Assembly: GCA_003134815.1 (NCBI GenBank)
Contig: PLCO01000015.1
Coordinates: forward strand, 14,107 to 78,106
DNA: 64,000 nt
Direction: 5' to 3'
Source of the DNA: Acidobacteriaceae bacterium
GTDB lineage: Bacteria > Acidobacteriota > Terriglobia > Terriglobales > Acidobacteriaceae
Under the pieces are notes generated by a model that saw only the letters and a list, made by a program, of their open reading frames with translations, did not search any database and was not told the origin of the DNA. Positions 53,317 to 62,743 of this stretch are shown here, in pieces. Each line of letters opens with the position of its first letter. The stretch's first letter is position 1. The translations under genes were made by a program, and so were the position numbers.

Positions 53317-54968
53317 GGCTGGCTCTGCGGCCTCGACCTCGAATCAGCCATCTTCTGAGCAATTCGCTCCCAGATTTCGTCCTTCCCTTCCGGACCATCG
53401 AGCACATTGGCCAATACATAATGGCTATGAACGTAGTCGCGTAGCGGCCCAAGGTGCGCATCGGAAGGGTTTTCCCAATCCGAAATAACATCGAGACCTG
53501 CACGGCTCCATAAGATATATCGCGGCTGATGGCTTTCCAGGCCCTGAATCACATCTGCCACTTGCCGCGGCGTCGTATAGCCATTGTTCACCACCAGCGG
53601 CATCGGCGTAGGATTGCGCAAGTCAAAATAGAAATTGATATCCGAATATGCGGCTTCGTAAAAATACTCTCCGGGGTGCGAGTGCTGCTGCACCCACGCG
53701 TACTCGTGATACACATTCTCGTTTCCTTCTGAGAAGGCAAGCCTGCCATGCGGGGTCGTCAGAACGCCAATTACCTTAGGCCGGTATCTGGCGACTGAAT
53801 AGGCCGTGCCAACAATCGCCAGCACGCCACACACCGCCACCAGTGCGCGAGCGGCTTTGCTCTTTGAATCGAGCAGCCAGCCCAGCAAAATAAACGCGGG
53901 CAACGAACCTGCCATTACCCGATTCGGGGCAGGCGCCGGCAGTACGCTGAGGAACAGAAAAAGGCCAACGACGGCCACCAGCATCGGCCGTTCCCATAAC
54001 TTCCTGTTTTCCTTGTCCGCCTTTCTCCAGTAGCGAACAAAAAAAATGATGAAAATGCAGGGCACACCCACCAGGTCCGGCAACAATCTCACCGCCCCAA
54101 AAGCAGCATGAAACGAATGTCGAGCCGCCGAAAACAAAGCCATGTAAGGCGTAAGGCACCGCCATGTATTCCAATCGGCCTGCTGAGGGTAGTACTTGAT
54201 CAAAAAGACAACCGTGCACCATAAGAATCGCGCCGGGCTCGCCTCCCATACGAAATAGCCGTTCAACACCAGGAGCGTCAGTACAAAGCTCACCGCAAGC
54301 CATGCCGAATTTTTCCAAAACTCACGTCTTCCATCCGGCCGCTGCCTGCTTTCCCACCAGAAAAACAAAACAAATCCCATCACAGCAGCCGCGCCTCTGG
54401 TCTGGGTAAAAAAGGCGCTGAGCCCGCAAAAGAATCCGGCCGCCGCAATCCGGGCAGGCGTCCGCCGTTCCAGCAAAACCGCAATTCCCGCAATTGCAGC
54501 CAGCGAGCTATACCAATGATGGATGGGGTCTAAGAGATACTGGCGAACATCCAGAAGAAACAAAGCGCTCGGCAGCAATGCAAGATAAGGGCGCATCATC
54601 TTTCTTGAGATCTCCCCGCCGAGCCAGACCAATCCGCCGCCCAGAAGCGTGACCTCAAGACTCGGAACCCACGGTCGAAGCCCGAATAATTTGAAGAGGA
54701 AGGCATTGATAACCACAATTCCAGGAGGAACAAGTTCAAAAAAGTCCCGGTAAATCATCTCGCCGTGAACCATGCGCTGCGCTTGAGCCAGATACCAGAT
54801 GCAGTCGCCTTGATTATTAAAAATAGGGACCAGCGGCGGCGAAAATACAAAACAGTAAAGGTAGACCGCCGCGCCAACCGCAAGCAGAATCGATACGGCA
54901 CTCGACGATTTGAGCCATGTCGCTGGCCTCTTCACTTGCGCTTTGGTCGCCCCCGTTCTGCTCTTCAC
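53313..54968 (-). CDS. Polytopic GT-C type glycosyltransferase-like membrane protein
   Basis: A protein of about 551 residues with around ten membrane spans and an extracytoplasmic C-terminal segment. The early acidic motif FNNQGDCIWYLAQAQRMVHGEMIYRDFFELVPPG resembles the first periplasmic loop of GT39/PMT_2-type transferases, where an Asp acts in catalysis using polyprenyl-phosphate sugars. The likely role is transfer of a sugar to a lipid or protein in the envelope; donor and acceptor are unknown. GTG 54968 has AGAGG nine bases upstream; TTG 54974 is the alternative. Confidence 0.78.
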   Translation of the reverse strand: MKSRTGATKAQVKRPATWLKSSSAVSILLAVGAAVYLYCFVFSPPLVPIFNNQGDCIWYLAQAQRMVHGEMIYRDFFELVPPGIVVINAFLFKLFGLRPWVPSLEVTLLGGGLVWLGGEISRKMMRPYLALLPSALFLLDVRQYLLDPIHHWYSSLAAIAGIAVLLERRTPARIAAAGFFCGLSAFFTQTRGAAAVMGFVLFFWWESRQRPDGRREFWKNSAWLAVSFVLTLLVLNGYFVWEASPARFLWCTVVFLIKYYPQQADWNTWRCLTPYMALFSAARHSFHAAFGAVRLLPDLVGVPCIFIIFFVRYWRKADKENRKLWERPMLVAVVGLFLFLSVLPAPAPNRVMAGSLPAFILLGWLLDSKSKAARALVAVCGVLAIVGTAYSVARYRPKVIGVLTTPHGRLAFSEGNENVYHEYAWVQQHSHPGEYFYEAAYSDINFYFDLRNPTPMPLVVNNGYTTPRQVADVIQGLESHQPRYILWSRAGLDVISDWENPSDAHLGPLRDYVHSHYVLANVLDGPEGKDEIWERIAQKMADSRSRPQSQP

Positions 54969-55089
54969 AACCAACGGCCTCTTTCGTTCCTCAGGTGGAG
55001 TCAGTTCATCTTAGCGTGCCGCCTGCGCCCTTCACATGCTGCCTGCCCCGCCGCAAATCGATAAACCCGCCAGTCGATAAAATGGAGTC

Positions 55090-55890
55090 TTGGCGCTCGA
55101 ACCCTCATCCCCGGCCGCATTCGACTTCCTCACGCGCGTCGCGCTTTGCTACGCGACTCTGCTGGATGAGTCTCTCGCTGATCCCGAGACCGGCCTCGGC
55201 GGCAAGCTCTTCTACACCGGCGAATTGGACGGCGACGGACGCGCGCTCGTCGTCGCGGCCAACATCGCCGGCGCGGCTACTCTGGTCGTCAGCATTGATC
55301 TCGCCTCGCAAAAGCAGGCACTCCGCGATGGTGTCGTTGACTTCGTCGTAACCACGCTCGACGAAGCTCTCCGCATCCTTAAAAATCAACTCCGCAAGCG
55401 CGAATCTGTCTCGGTCTGCGTCGCGCCGCCGCCGCCGGAGCCGTTGCCGAAAATCGACGGCGAAATGAACGAGCGCGGCGTCGCCCCCGATCTTCTTCGC
55501 CGTGACTTATCCATCGCGCCCCGCCACGAAGCGCTCGCGCATCGTGAAGGCGCGCCTGGAGAGACCGATCGAGGCAATGTCCCGGCTCTCCTCACTTGGC
55601 GCGTCGATTCTGCCCCCGCGCATTGGCTTCCGAAGCTCGATGCAATCGCCCTGGACTGTCTCGACGCCGATGCCTGGCGAGCTCGCCGCTGGCTCCATCT
55701 CGCCCCGCGCTTCCTCGGCCGCATGGCGCAAGGGCTTCGTCTGCTGAGTTGCGATCGCGAATTCGCCGCCCGCTTCATCGAACGCGTGCGCCAATCCGTC
55801 GACCTGGGCGAGATCGCGGTTGCCGTCGAGATTTCCTCGTATTCTCGCGGCGTCCACGACGAGCACCGCTTCGTGCCCACCGAACCCTGA
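55090..55890 (+). CDS. Hypothetical protein
   Basis: A 266-residue soluble protein I cannot assign. Residues 10-105 (FLTRVALCYATLLDES; LVVAANIAGAATLVVSIDLASQKQALRDGVVDFVVTTLDEALRILKNQLRKRESVSVCV) form an alpha/beta-looking domain; residues 160-255 (WLPKLDAIALDCLDADAWRARRWLHLAPRFLGRMAQGLRLLSCDREFA) are helical. No signal or membrane span. The start is TTG 55090 with GGAG nearby and no in-frame ATG before the conserved-looking region. Its 3' end faces engB. Confidence 0.7.
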   Translation: MALEPSSPAAFDFLTRVALCYATLLDESLADPETGLGGKLFYTGELDGDGRALVVAANIAGAATLVVSIDLASQKQALRDGVVDFVVTTLDEALRILKNQLRKRESVSVCVAPPPPEPLPKIDGEMNERGVAPDLLRRDLSIAPRHEALAHREGAPGETDRGNVPALLTWRVDSAPAHWLPKLDAIALDCLDADAWRARRWLHLAPRFLGRMAQGLRLLSCDREFAARFIERVRQSVDLGEIAVAVEISSYSRGVHDEHRFVPTEP

Positions 55891-55903
55891 CGAGCGAACC
55901 CTC

Positions 55904-55945
55904 GTTCCCTGTTCCTGTTCCCTGTCCCTATTCCCTATTCCCTGC
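55904..55945. repeat. TTCCCTN tandem repeat at the engB 3' end
   Basis: Imperfect six- to seven-base units of TTCCCTG/TTCCCTA run between the convergent hypothetical gene and engB, and extend into the last engB codons. Confidence 0.7.
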
Positions 55946-56527
55946 CTCCCCAATCCTCCCCCATAACTCCGCAATTCCCAATCCCGTCTTCGACGAAACC
56001 GCCAGGATCTCCTCAGTTTCGAGGTCCCGCTTCAGCGCCGCCAGATTGCGCGCGCGTTCGTTGCCGCTCAATCGGTCTACTTTTGTTGCCACCACCAAAA
56101 GTTCGCGATTCACGGAACGCAACCAGTCCAGCAATTGCCTGTCGTTCTGCCGCACCGGCACATTCGAATCCACAATGCAGATGCACAGCGCCAGTGTCTC
56201 GCGCGTCGCCAGATACGGCTCGATAAACTTCGGCCACTCCGCCGAAATCGACTTCGAAATCTTCGCATAGCCGTAACCCGGCAAGTCCGCGAACATCATC
56301 TCGCTCCCGCGCCGTCCGTCCGAGACCTCAAAAAAGTTGATCGCCCGCGTCCGTCCCGGCGTCGAAGACACCTTCGCCGCCTTCGCGCCCACCAGCGCAT
56401 TCAGCAGGCTCGATTTGCCCACATTCGACCGCCCCAGAAACGCAATCTCTGGCACGCTCGCCTTGGGAAACTGTCCCGCCGAAACCGCCGGGCGCAAAAA
56501 CTGGGCCGACCATCGCATCGCGCGCAA
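55928..56527 (-). CDS. engB: Ribosome biogenesis GTPase YsxC/EngB
   Basis: A 199-residue GTPase needed for large-subunit assembly. Motifs are the P-loop GRSNVGKSSLLNALVG, switch I STPGRTRAINFFEV, G3 DLPGYGYAKISK, G4 VVATKVDRL and G5 VSSKTGLG. Length is normal. The final residues (GEAGNRE) are encoded within a short tandem repeat, so the C-terminus may vary between strains. It lies 41 bases downstream of the interrupted ABC ATPase on the same strand. Confidence 0.95.
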   Translation of the reverse strand: MRAMRWSAQFLRPAVSAGQFPKASVPEIAFLGRSNVGKSSLLNALVGAKAAKVSSTPGRTRAINFFEVSDGRRGSEMMFADLPGYGYAKISKSISAEWPKFIEPYLATRETLALCICIVDSNVPVRQNDRQLLDWLRSVNRELLVVATKVDRLSGNERARNLAALKRDLETEEILAVSSKTGLGIAELWGRIGEAGNRE

Positions 56528-56568
56528 CCTCTCTTAAGCCTGTGGATTGAATTTCTCGCTGCCGCCGG

Positions 56569-57414
56569 CTAACCCCCCGCCACTGCCAGCGGCCTCTCTC
56601 GATCCGTGCGCAGCGTCGGCACCGCGGCCAGCAGCGTGCGCGTGTACGCGTGCTTCGGCGCCGCAAGAACCCGGCTGCACTCGCCGGTCTCGACCACTTC
56701 GCCGTGCCGCATTACCGCTACCCGTTCCGCCACCTGACCCACTACTGCCAGATCGCGCGAAATAAACAGCATCGTCAGCCCGTATTCGCGCTTCAGCTCG
56801 CTCAGCAGCGCCAGAATCTGCGCTTGCACCGTCACGTCCAGCGCCGTCGTCGGCTCGTCGGCAATCAGCAACCGCGGCCGGTTGATCAACGCCATCGCAA
56901 TCAGAATGCGCTGCCGCTACCCGCCCGAGAACTGGTGCGGATTGTCTCCGTATCGCTCGGCCGCATTTGGAATTGATACCTCCTCCATCGCGGCAATTGC
57001 CTTTCGCTTCGCCTCTCGGCCCGTCAATCGCATCGCGTGCGCCTCCGCGCACTCGGCCACTTGCCGGCCCTCCGTCATCACCGGATTCAGCGCCGTCATC
57101 GGCTCCTGAAAGATGATCGCAATCTCGCGCCCGCGAATCTGCCGCATCTGCTCCGGCGTCTGTCGCAACAAGTCTACTTCCGTGCCCCCAGCGGCTCTTC
57201 GCCACAACATCTTCCCTGCCACCTCCGCCGTCGGCGGCAGCAAACCCATAATCGCCAGTGCCATCGCGCTCTTGCCCGACCCCGACTCGCCCACCAGCCC
57301 CAGCACTTCGCCCTCGTCCACGCCGAGGCTCACGCCGCGCACCGCCTCCACCGCGCCAAAACGCACCCTCAGATCGCGGATGTCTAGCAGAGCTCCCTTA
57401 CGCACATCTCCCAT
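56569..57414 (-). pseudogene. Oligopeptide/dipeptide ABC transporter ATPase interrupted by an amber codon
   Basis: A 281-codon DppD/OppD-like ATPase complete except for TAG at 56919-56917. Walker A GESGSGKS, Q-loop IIFQEPMTALNP, Walker [13 protein letters not shown] and the H-loop region are all in one frame. The stop follows HQFSGG and precedes [10 protein letters not shown], exactly at the residue after the ABC signature, where Gln or Met is usual; CAG to TAG would be a single transition. The gene has no permease or binding-protein genes beside it. It is probably a recent pseudogene; a sequencing error or stop suppression are alternatives. Length is shorter than full DppD (about 320). Confidence 0.85.
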
Positions 57415-57635
57415 TACGCAATCCTAGTTCACGGCGGCGTCGGCACTAACGTGCGGTAGCAAGGTAAGGCTCCAACTTCTGCGCTCCCAGATTGCTTAAT
57501 TGCCTCAAAACAACTGGCAAAGAAGCTCCGAACGGCTGTGCCAAGCCAAGCTCGCAAAGGTTTCGCTTGCTCCGGAAGACAATAAACTGACAAAAAACAG
57601 ACGATCCTGAGACACACCCGAAACCGCGTGCCGCT

Positions 57636-58748
57636 ATGTTGGCAATTATGCGGATAGCGCGGATTCACCCACATCTTGCCCTTCTAGCCCCTCGAGCTCG
57701 GATCCTGACCGCCGGGCGCGCCCGACCCTTAGTGTTCATCGTTGCGATTCTGGCCGGCGCCTGCGCGGCGAACCATGCGGCGGCACAGGATGTACCGTTA
57801 ATCTCTGGCGGCGTGGGCTTCTTTTCCAAGACCAATGGCGGCTCCACAAGCTATGAGCCGCAAATCCAGCCATTAATCGCGGCGCCCATCGGTCAAAAGT
57901 TACTCTTTGAGTCACGGGCGGTAATCGTCGAAGCCTTTTCTCCCAATGGCGGCGGCCAACCCGGGTATGCCCACTCGCATTTTGTCGACTTGGTCTATAT
58001 GCAGGGCGATTACACGGCTTCGCGTCATCTAACTGTGGTTGGTGGCAGCTTCCTATTGCCTTTCAATACCTACAACGAGCGCCTTTCTCCAATCTGGATC
58101 GGCAACCTGCAGGACGGGCCGCTCATCGCCGGCTTGGGTAACTTTAGCTCGGGCGCGGGCCTGGGCGGCATGGTCAGTGGCTCAGTGTTCTCCAGCAACA
58201 GAGCTTCCGTCGCCTATAACGCCTGGTTTTCCGCGCGCAGCGGCAACTTTTACTTCAACGCTCCGCGTTCTTCGGGCGGGCGCGTGAGCGTTTATCTGCC
58301 CGAGAGCCGCCTCGAAATTGGCGCTTCTCTCGACCGTTTGCTTCAAAACAAGCATGAAAATTTCTTTGGCGCTCACGTCTGGTGGGAGCCGCCGGATACT
58401 GGATTGCGTATACGCTCGGAGTACGCGCGCGGCCAGCATGCGCAGGGCTACTGGATTGAAGCTGACGACCGCCTGAAGGCCTTCCGCGGTTACGACAGTT
58501 GGGTTGGCCGCTTCGAGCCTGTGTTCCGCATGCAGCAGACCTTTCGTATAGACAATCTGGCGAGTGACGGCGTGCCTTCGGTCAACACGCAGCGCGCCGA
58601 CTTCGGGTTGGACTACAACCTGCCCCATGAGGTCCGAATCCTCACCAGCTATTCCCGGCAATTCTCTGCTCCGAAAGACGTCAATATCTGGGAAACCGGC
58701 ATCGTCTATCGCTTCCTCTTCCCCACCTGGAAAGGAAAGGCCGACTAA
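57636..58748 (+). CDS. Probable outer-membrane beta-barrel protein
   Basis: A 370-residue exported protein. After a long basic N-region, a signal segment (PLVFIVAILAGACAANHAAAQ) precedes alternating hydrophobic/polar strands (KLLFESRAVIVEAFS, FVDLVYMQGDYTASRHLTVVGGSFLLPF, RASVAYNAWFSARSGNFYFNA, VRILTSYSRQF) with aromatic strand ends and final residues GIVYRFLF, typical of a barrel. No specific porin family recognised. Start ATG 57636 or 57648. The neighbouring minus-strand genes converge on it. Confidence 0.72.
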   Translation: MLAIMRIARIHPHLALLAPRARILTAGRARPLVFIVAILAGACAANHAAAQDVPLISGGVGFFSKTNGGSTSYEPQIQPLIAAPIGQKLLFESRAVIVEAFSPNGGGQPGYAHSHFVDLVYMQGDYTASRHLTVVGGSFLLPFNTYNERLSPIWIGNLQDGPLIAGLGNFSSGAGLGGMVSGSVFSSNRASVAYNAWFSARSGNFYFNAPRSSGGRVSVYLPESRLEIGASLDRLLQNKHENFFGAHVWWEPPDTGLRIRSEYARGQHAQGYWIEADDRLKAFRGYDSWVGRFEPVFRMQQTFRIDNLASDGVPSVNTQRADFGLDYNLPHEVRILTSYSRQFSAPKDVNIWETGIVYRFLFPTWKGKAD

Positions 58749-58792
58749 AGCCTCGCGGAGCATGACGCCTGGCCCGACAGTTGCCCGCCAAG

Positions 58793-58834
58793 ATCAGGGA
58801 ATAAACGATCAGAGGTTGAACGATCAGGGAATTA
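58793..58834. repeat. GATCAG direct repeats at a gene end
   Basis: Three units of the form AAYGATCAGRG occur between the barrel-protein gene and the 3' end of the convergent GT87 gene, partly inside the latter's last codons. Confidence 0.55.
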
Positions 58835-61010
58835 CTCTGCGCCGCGCTACCGCGGTAAAGCCGAGGCTTCGTCCACAATCGGTGCTGTAAAGCACTGTCT
58901 TTGAGTCGCTCTCCCACGAAGGTTGAATTTCATTGCACGGCACATTGCCGATGCGCTGTGTCGCGCCCGAGTTCTGATCGCGAATCCACAGATTCCATGC
59001 GCCGCCTTCGAATCGGCTGTAGGCGAGCCAGCGTCCATCCGGAGAAATCGCCGGATACCGCGACTCACCGAGCCCAAGTGCCAGGTTTGTGCCCGTGGCG
59101 CTCGTCAAATAAATCTGCGGTGGCTGGTTTCTAGTGGATGCGGCAAACGCATAATCTATCGAAGAGCGAAACGTGGCCTCGAAGACATCCAGCGCAGCCG
59201 GCGTAAGTTCGATGTCCCCCTCGGAATTGATTCGCGCCCCGGCATAATCGGCCTGCAAGCCCGCAGAATCGGACTGCAAAATTGACCGCTCAATGAGCCG
59301 CCCTCGCCCATGGTCGTCTCGAACAAATGCCAGGCTCTGTCCGTCCGCGGAAAGTGCGGGATCGCGCCCATCAGCAATGCCTTCGCTCGCCGGCCTCTGC
59401 AAATCCTGTTGCAAGTCGATGATGGTTGATTGAGCAGTGCCGGCCCGCTCCACGAAAAGACGCCCGCCCCCGGCGGCAAACGATAGCTCGTCGGGATCGG
59501 CTGCGCTTTCAGTCGACTGCATCTTTCCATCGCTCGACATCACATGGTATCCATCCAGCGTGAATGCAATAAAGTCAACATCCGCGCCATTCGACTGCGG
59601 ATTCTCATTGAGGTATCCCTGAAAGGGCATCGCCAGCCGGTACGCAAACTCTTGCCGCACCGCCCGCTCGCGAACAAACGTGGAGTGAACCGTGAAGACA
59701 ACAGAGACAGTCATTGCCGCCGCCCAGCCCATACGGCTCCAATCGCCGAAGAGTCCTTTGCCCGGCATACGGAACCACAGCAGCGCATAGATCCCAGCCA
59801 GCACGCCAATCATCAGAGGGAGGCGCGGCGTGTAGAGAAAAATCTCAAGCCCTTTTACGCGCGATGGACTCGGCATCGGAAATCCGATGCCTATATACGC
59901 AGCAACCAGCGCCAACAGCCATCCATATCGCCCGCGCTCAAGCAAAATGACGCCGAGCACGCACGCCGGCAGCACCATCAGCACAAAATTGTACGAAGCA
60001 GGAATGGTGGAGATCGCCAGCGACGCGGTCAGCAGCGCCGACCACTCCAGCATGATTCGCCTGGGCGAGTCGTCTTCACTGCGAATGAGCAAAATAGCCG
60101 GCGCCAGCACAAGCATCTGCAGCAGAGGCTGCAAAACCGAATAGGCAAGCACCGATATATGCCATGGGCTCGGATTCCACTGCGGCTCATTCAGAAACAG
60201 AAAATGCAGAATGCCGGAGATAGAAGCATTCACCACATACGGCGGCATCGCTTCGCCGTGCACTGCCCACGGCAGAATTTCCTGAAGATAGGTCCGATGC
60301 ACGCTCCAGCCAAAAGCCGCAACGGAGAGAATTGCGCTAGCCGCCCCTACCAGTGCTCCCGATGCAAGCGCGCGCCACGATCGGCGCTGCAGGAAGAAAA
60401 CAAAAAAGAGAGCAGGAAAAATCTTGGCCGCCGCTGCGATGGCCACCAATCCGCCGGCTACCGCATGTTGCCCTCGCATATAGCCCCAGCAAGCTGCGAC
60501 CATCAGCAGCAGCAGAACCACGTAGAATTGGCCGAACTCCAGATTGCGGTAGAGCGGAAAATTCAACGCAAACAGTAGCGCAATGCGCTGGTAGCTCAGC
60601 CCCGTCATGGCGCGCAGCATCCAGCCGATCGGAACCAGCAGGGCAAGGCTTAATATGATCCAGACCCGTTTGGCTGCCAGCGGCTTCAGAGCCGTCAGTG
60701 GCCACACGAACAGCGTCGAGAACGGTGTAATGGGCACAAGCCCGATGACGCGAATCGGAATGTCGCGATGATCCTTCTCGCGCTCAAGCCAATTCCACTC
60801 GTACATTCGCGACGTATCAACGCCCTCGTGTGCAAGCTGCGCTGCCAGGTAGTAATTCGGAAAATCGGTAACCAGGCCCTTCCATGCGCGCGGCATGGTG
60901 TGGAGAAACAGAAAAAGACCCAGCACAAGCAGCGCCGAGCGTTCGACCCAGTCAACCCAGCGGCCCCGGGCCCAACCAATCTGATCGGCGGCGATCATTC
61001 GGCCATTCAT
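58824..61010 (-). CDS. GT87-like membrane glycosyltransferase fused to TolB/PD40-like propeller
   Basis: A 728-residue protein. The first 450 residues have about ten membrane spans and DUF2029/GT87 features ([65 protein letters not shown]), resembling polyprenyl-phosphomannose-dependent transferases. The C-terminal 270 residues carry WD40-like/PD40 repeats ([65 protein letters not shown]), an extracytoplasmic propeller. The ATG overlaps the stop of the upstream FAD enzyme gene (ATGA), so it is the third gene of a coupled operon. Confidence 0.85.
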   Translation of the reverse strand: MNGRMIAADQIGWARGRWVDWVERSALLVLGLFLFLHTMPRAWKGLVTDFPNYYLAAQLAHEGVDTSRMYEWNWLEREKDHRDIPIRVIGLVPITPFSTLFVWPLTALKPLAAKRVWIILSLALLVPIGWMLRAMTGLSYQRIALLFALNFPLYRNLEFGQFYVVLLLLMVAACWGYMRGQHAVAGGLVAIAAAAKIFPALFFVFFLQRRSWRALASGALVGAASAILSVAAFGWSVHRTYLQEILPWAVHGEAMPPYVVNASISGILHFLFLNEPQWNPSPWHISVLAYSVLQPLLQMLVLAPAILLIRSEDDSPRRIMLEWSALLTASLAISTIPASYNFVLMVLPACVLGVILLERGRYGWLLALVAAYIGIGFPMPSPSRVKGLEIFLYTPRLPLMIGVLAGIYALLWFRMPGKGLFGDWSRMGWAAAMTVSVVFTVHSTFVRERAVRQEFAYRLAMPFQGYLNENPQSNGADVDFIAFTLDGYHVMSSDGKMQSTESAADPDELSFAAGGGRLFVERAGTAQSTIIDLQQDLQRPASEGIADGRDPALSADGQSLAFVRDDHGRGRLIERSILQSDSAGLQADYAGARINSEGDIELTPAALDVFEATFRSSIDYAFAASTRNQPPQIYLTSATGTNLALGLGESRYPAISPDGRWLAYSRFEGGAWNLWIRDQNSGATQRIGNVPCNEIQPSWESDSKTVLYSTDCGRSLGFTAVARRRVIP

Positions 61011-62743
61011 TCGACTGCTGTACCGGCCACGGCAATCTTCCGTCGAGACGGAGGCTCTGTCGCTTCGCGGCTCGTTTCGCGGCTCGGCCCACGGCGCGGA
61101 ATTTCTTCCTGGTACTCCATCTCCGTGTTGATCGCCCAGATGTTGTCTTTCGTCGCCACGTCATTCACGATATTTTCCACCGCCGTCATCGCCGTCAACA
61201 TCGAGTGATCCTGGTTGTTGTACATGTGCATCCCATTCCGCCCCACGAGAAACAGATTCGTAAATCCATCGGTGTAGTCGCGAATAACCTTGAAGCGGCT
61301 GTAGCTGCCGATATACGAGGGATAGGACTTTGGCACGCGAACAATGTGCGAGTCTTCCACGTCGCCGGCGTCGAGAATCCCGATGCGGGCAGCCTCATCA
61401 ATCGCCAGTTCTGCGAGCGCTTCATCGGACAGCTTCCAGATCGCATCGGTCTCATTGCAGAAGTACTCAAGGCCGATCCACATTCTGTCCGGCCGGCTCA
61501 CCAGCCACGGGCTCCAGTTATTGAAGATCTGCAGGCGGCCCACTTTCACTCCTGGCTCCTGTATGTAAATCCAGTTGTCTTTCAGCGGCGATCCGTCTTT
61601 TTCGCTGACCGCAAGCTTCTTCACCAGCAGTCCGGCAATAATGAAGTCGCGATAGTGCAGATCTTCGCTGACTTGCTTCACTTCGTCGGGAACATCGCTC
61701 CCCATCCCGCGAATCAAATCGCGCACCGGCATTGTAGAAAAGAAAGAATCGCCACGGTAAGCGACCCGCTCTCCCGCGTCATTCGTGCCTACCACCGACA
61801 CAACCTGGCCGCCTTGGGTCAGGATCCGATCGACAGCAACGCCAAAATGGATTTCGCCGCCTCCACTTCGAATCTGGTCCGCGACCTGCTCCCATAGCTG
61901 ACCCGGCCCGAACTTTGGGTAGAGAAACTTTTCAATCAGCGATGTTTCCGTTCCGCTTTGATTAATGTCGCCTCGACCCTTCCGGGAGAGAATGCTCTTC
62001 AGATAATGTGCCGCCACGCTCTTCAGTGACAAGCCCTTGATGCGCTGCGCGCCCCAGTCCGCGCTGATTTGATCGCAGGTCACGCCCCACACCTTCTCGC
62101 TGTACGACTTGTAAAACATCTCGTAGAGCTGCTTGCCGAAGCGGTTGATAAAGAAGTCCTCCAGCGTCCGCTCGGGGCGCCTCGGCCGCAACGTCGCCCA
62201 CAGATAGCTGCACCCGCAGCGGATCGTCCGAATCAGGCCCATGGTCATCAGCGTCCCTGCCGTCAAGCGAATTGGATAATCGAAAAAGCGGCGCAAAAAA
62301 TAGATGCGGCTCTTGCGCTGGCGCACCAGCATCACTCGATCCTGGACATTGGGATCGGCCTTCGACGGCGCCGCCGGAATTCCACGCTGATGCCCGCGGT
62401 AACGCAACTCGCCTGGCTCCTCGCCGCCGGCCTCAATCGGTAGAACATCGAGCCACCACTGCATCACGCGGTCGGACTTTGAGAAAAATCGGTGCCCGCC
62501 GATGTCCATGCGATTTCCGTTGTACACAACCGTCCGCGACAATCCGCCGACGCTGTGGCTGCTCTCGAGAATGATGGGTTTGATACCGGATCGGCGAATC
62601 AATTCGATGCCGGCTGTCAGTCCGGCCGGCCCTGCGCCAATAATGATCGCCGTACGCTGATTCACCTGCGTCTCCATTTGCGCTTTCATCTGCACGTTCA
62701 GCTGTATTGCTCGAAATTCGCCGCCACCACGAACGTCCTTCAT
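61007..62743 (-). CDS. FAD-dependent amine oxidase/UDP-galactopyranose-mutase-like protein
   Basis: A 578-residue flavoprotein with the FAD motif [20 protein letters not shown] near residue 33 and [27 protein letters not shown], as in UDP-galactopyranose mutase and protoporphyrinogen-oxidase-like proteins of polysaccharide clusters. The substrate domain includes [27 protein letters not shown]. The C-terminal FAD segment is [24 protein letters not shown]. It probably modifies a nucleotide sugar or a lipid-linked sugar. It overlaps the ABC exporter gene upstream and the glycosyltransferase gene downstream by four bases each. A later start ([13 protein letters not shown]) is possible. Confidence 0.85.
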   Translation of the reverse strand: MKDVRGGGEFRAIQLNVQMKAQMETQVNQRTAIIIGAGPAGLTAGIELIRRSGIKPIILESSHSVGGLSRTVVYNGNRMDIGGHRFFSKSDRVMQWWLDVLPIEAGGEEPGELRYRGHQRGIPAAPSKADPNVQDRVMLVRQRKSRIYFLRRFFDYPIRLTAGTLMTMGLIRTIRCGCSYLWATLRPRRPERTLEDFFINRFGKQLYEMFYKSYSEKVWGVTCDQISADWGAQRIKGLSLKSVAAHYLKSILSRKGRGDINQSGTETSLIEKFLYPKFGPGQLWEQVADQIRSGGGEIHFGVAVDRILTQGGQVVSVVGTNDAGERVAYRGDSFFSTMPVRDLIRGMGSDVPDEVKQVSEDLHYRDFIIAGLLVKKLAVSEKDGSPLKDNWIYIQEPGVKVGRLQIFNNWSPWLVSRPDRMWIGLEYFCNETDAIWKLSDEALAELAIDEAARIGILDAGDVEDSHIVRVPKSYPSYIGSYSRFKVIRDYTDGFTNLFLVGRNGMHMYNNQDHSMLTAMTAVENIVNDVATKDNIWAINTEMEYQEEIPRRGPSRETSREATEPPSRRKIAVAGTAVE

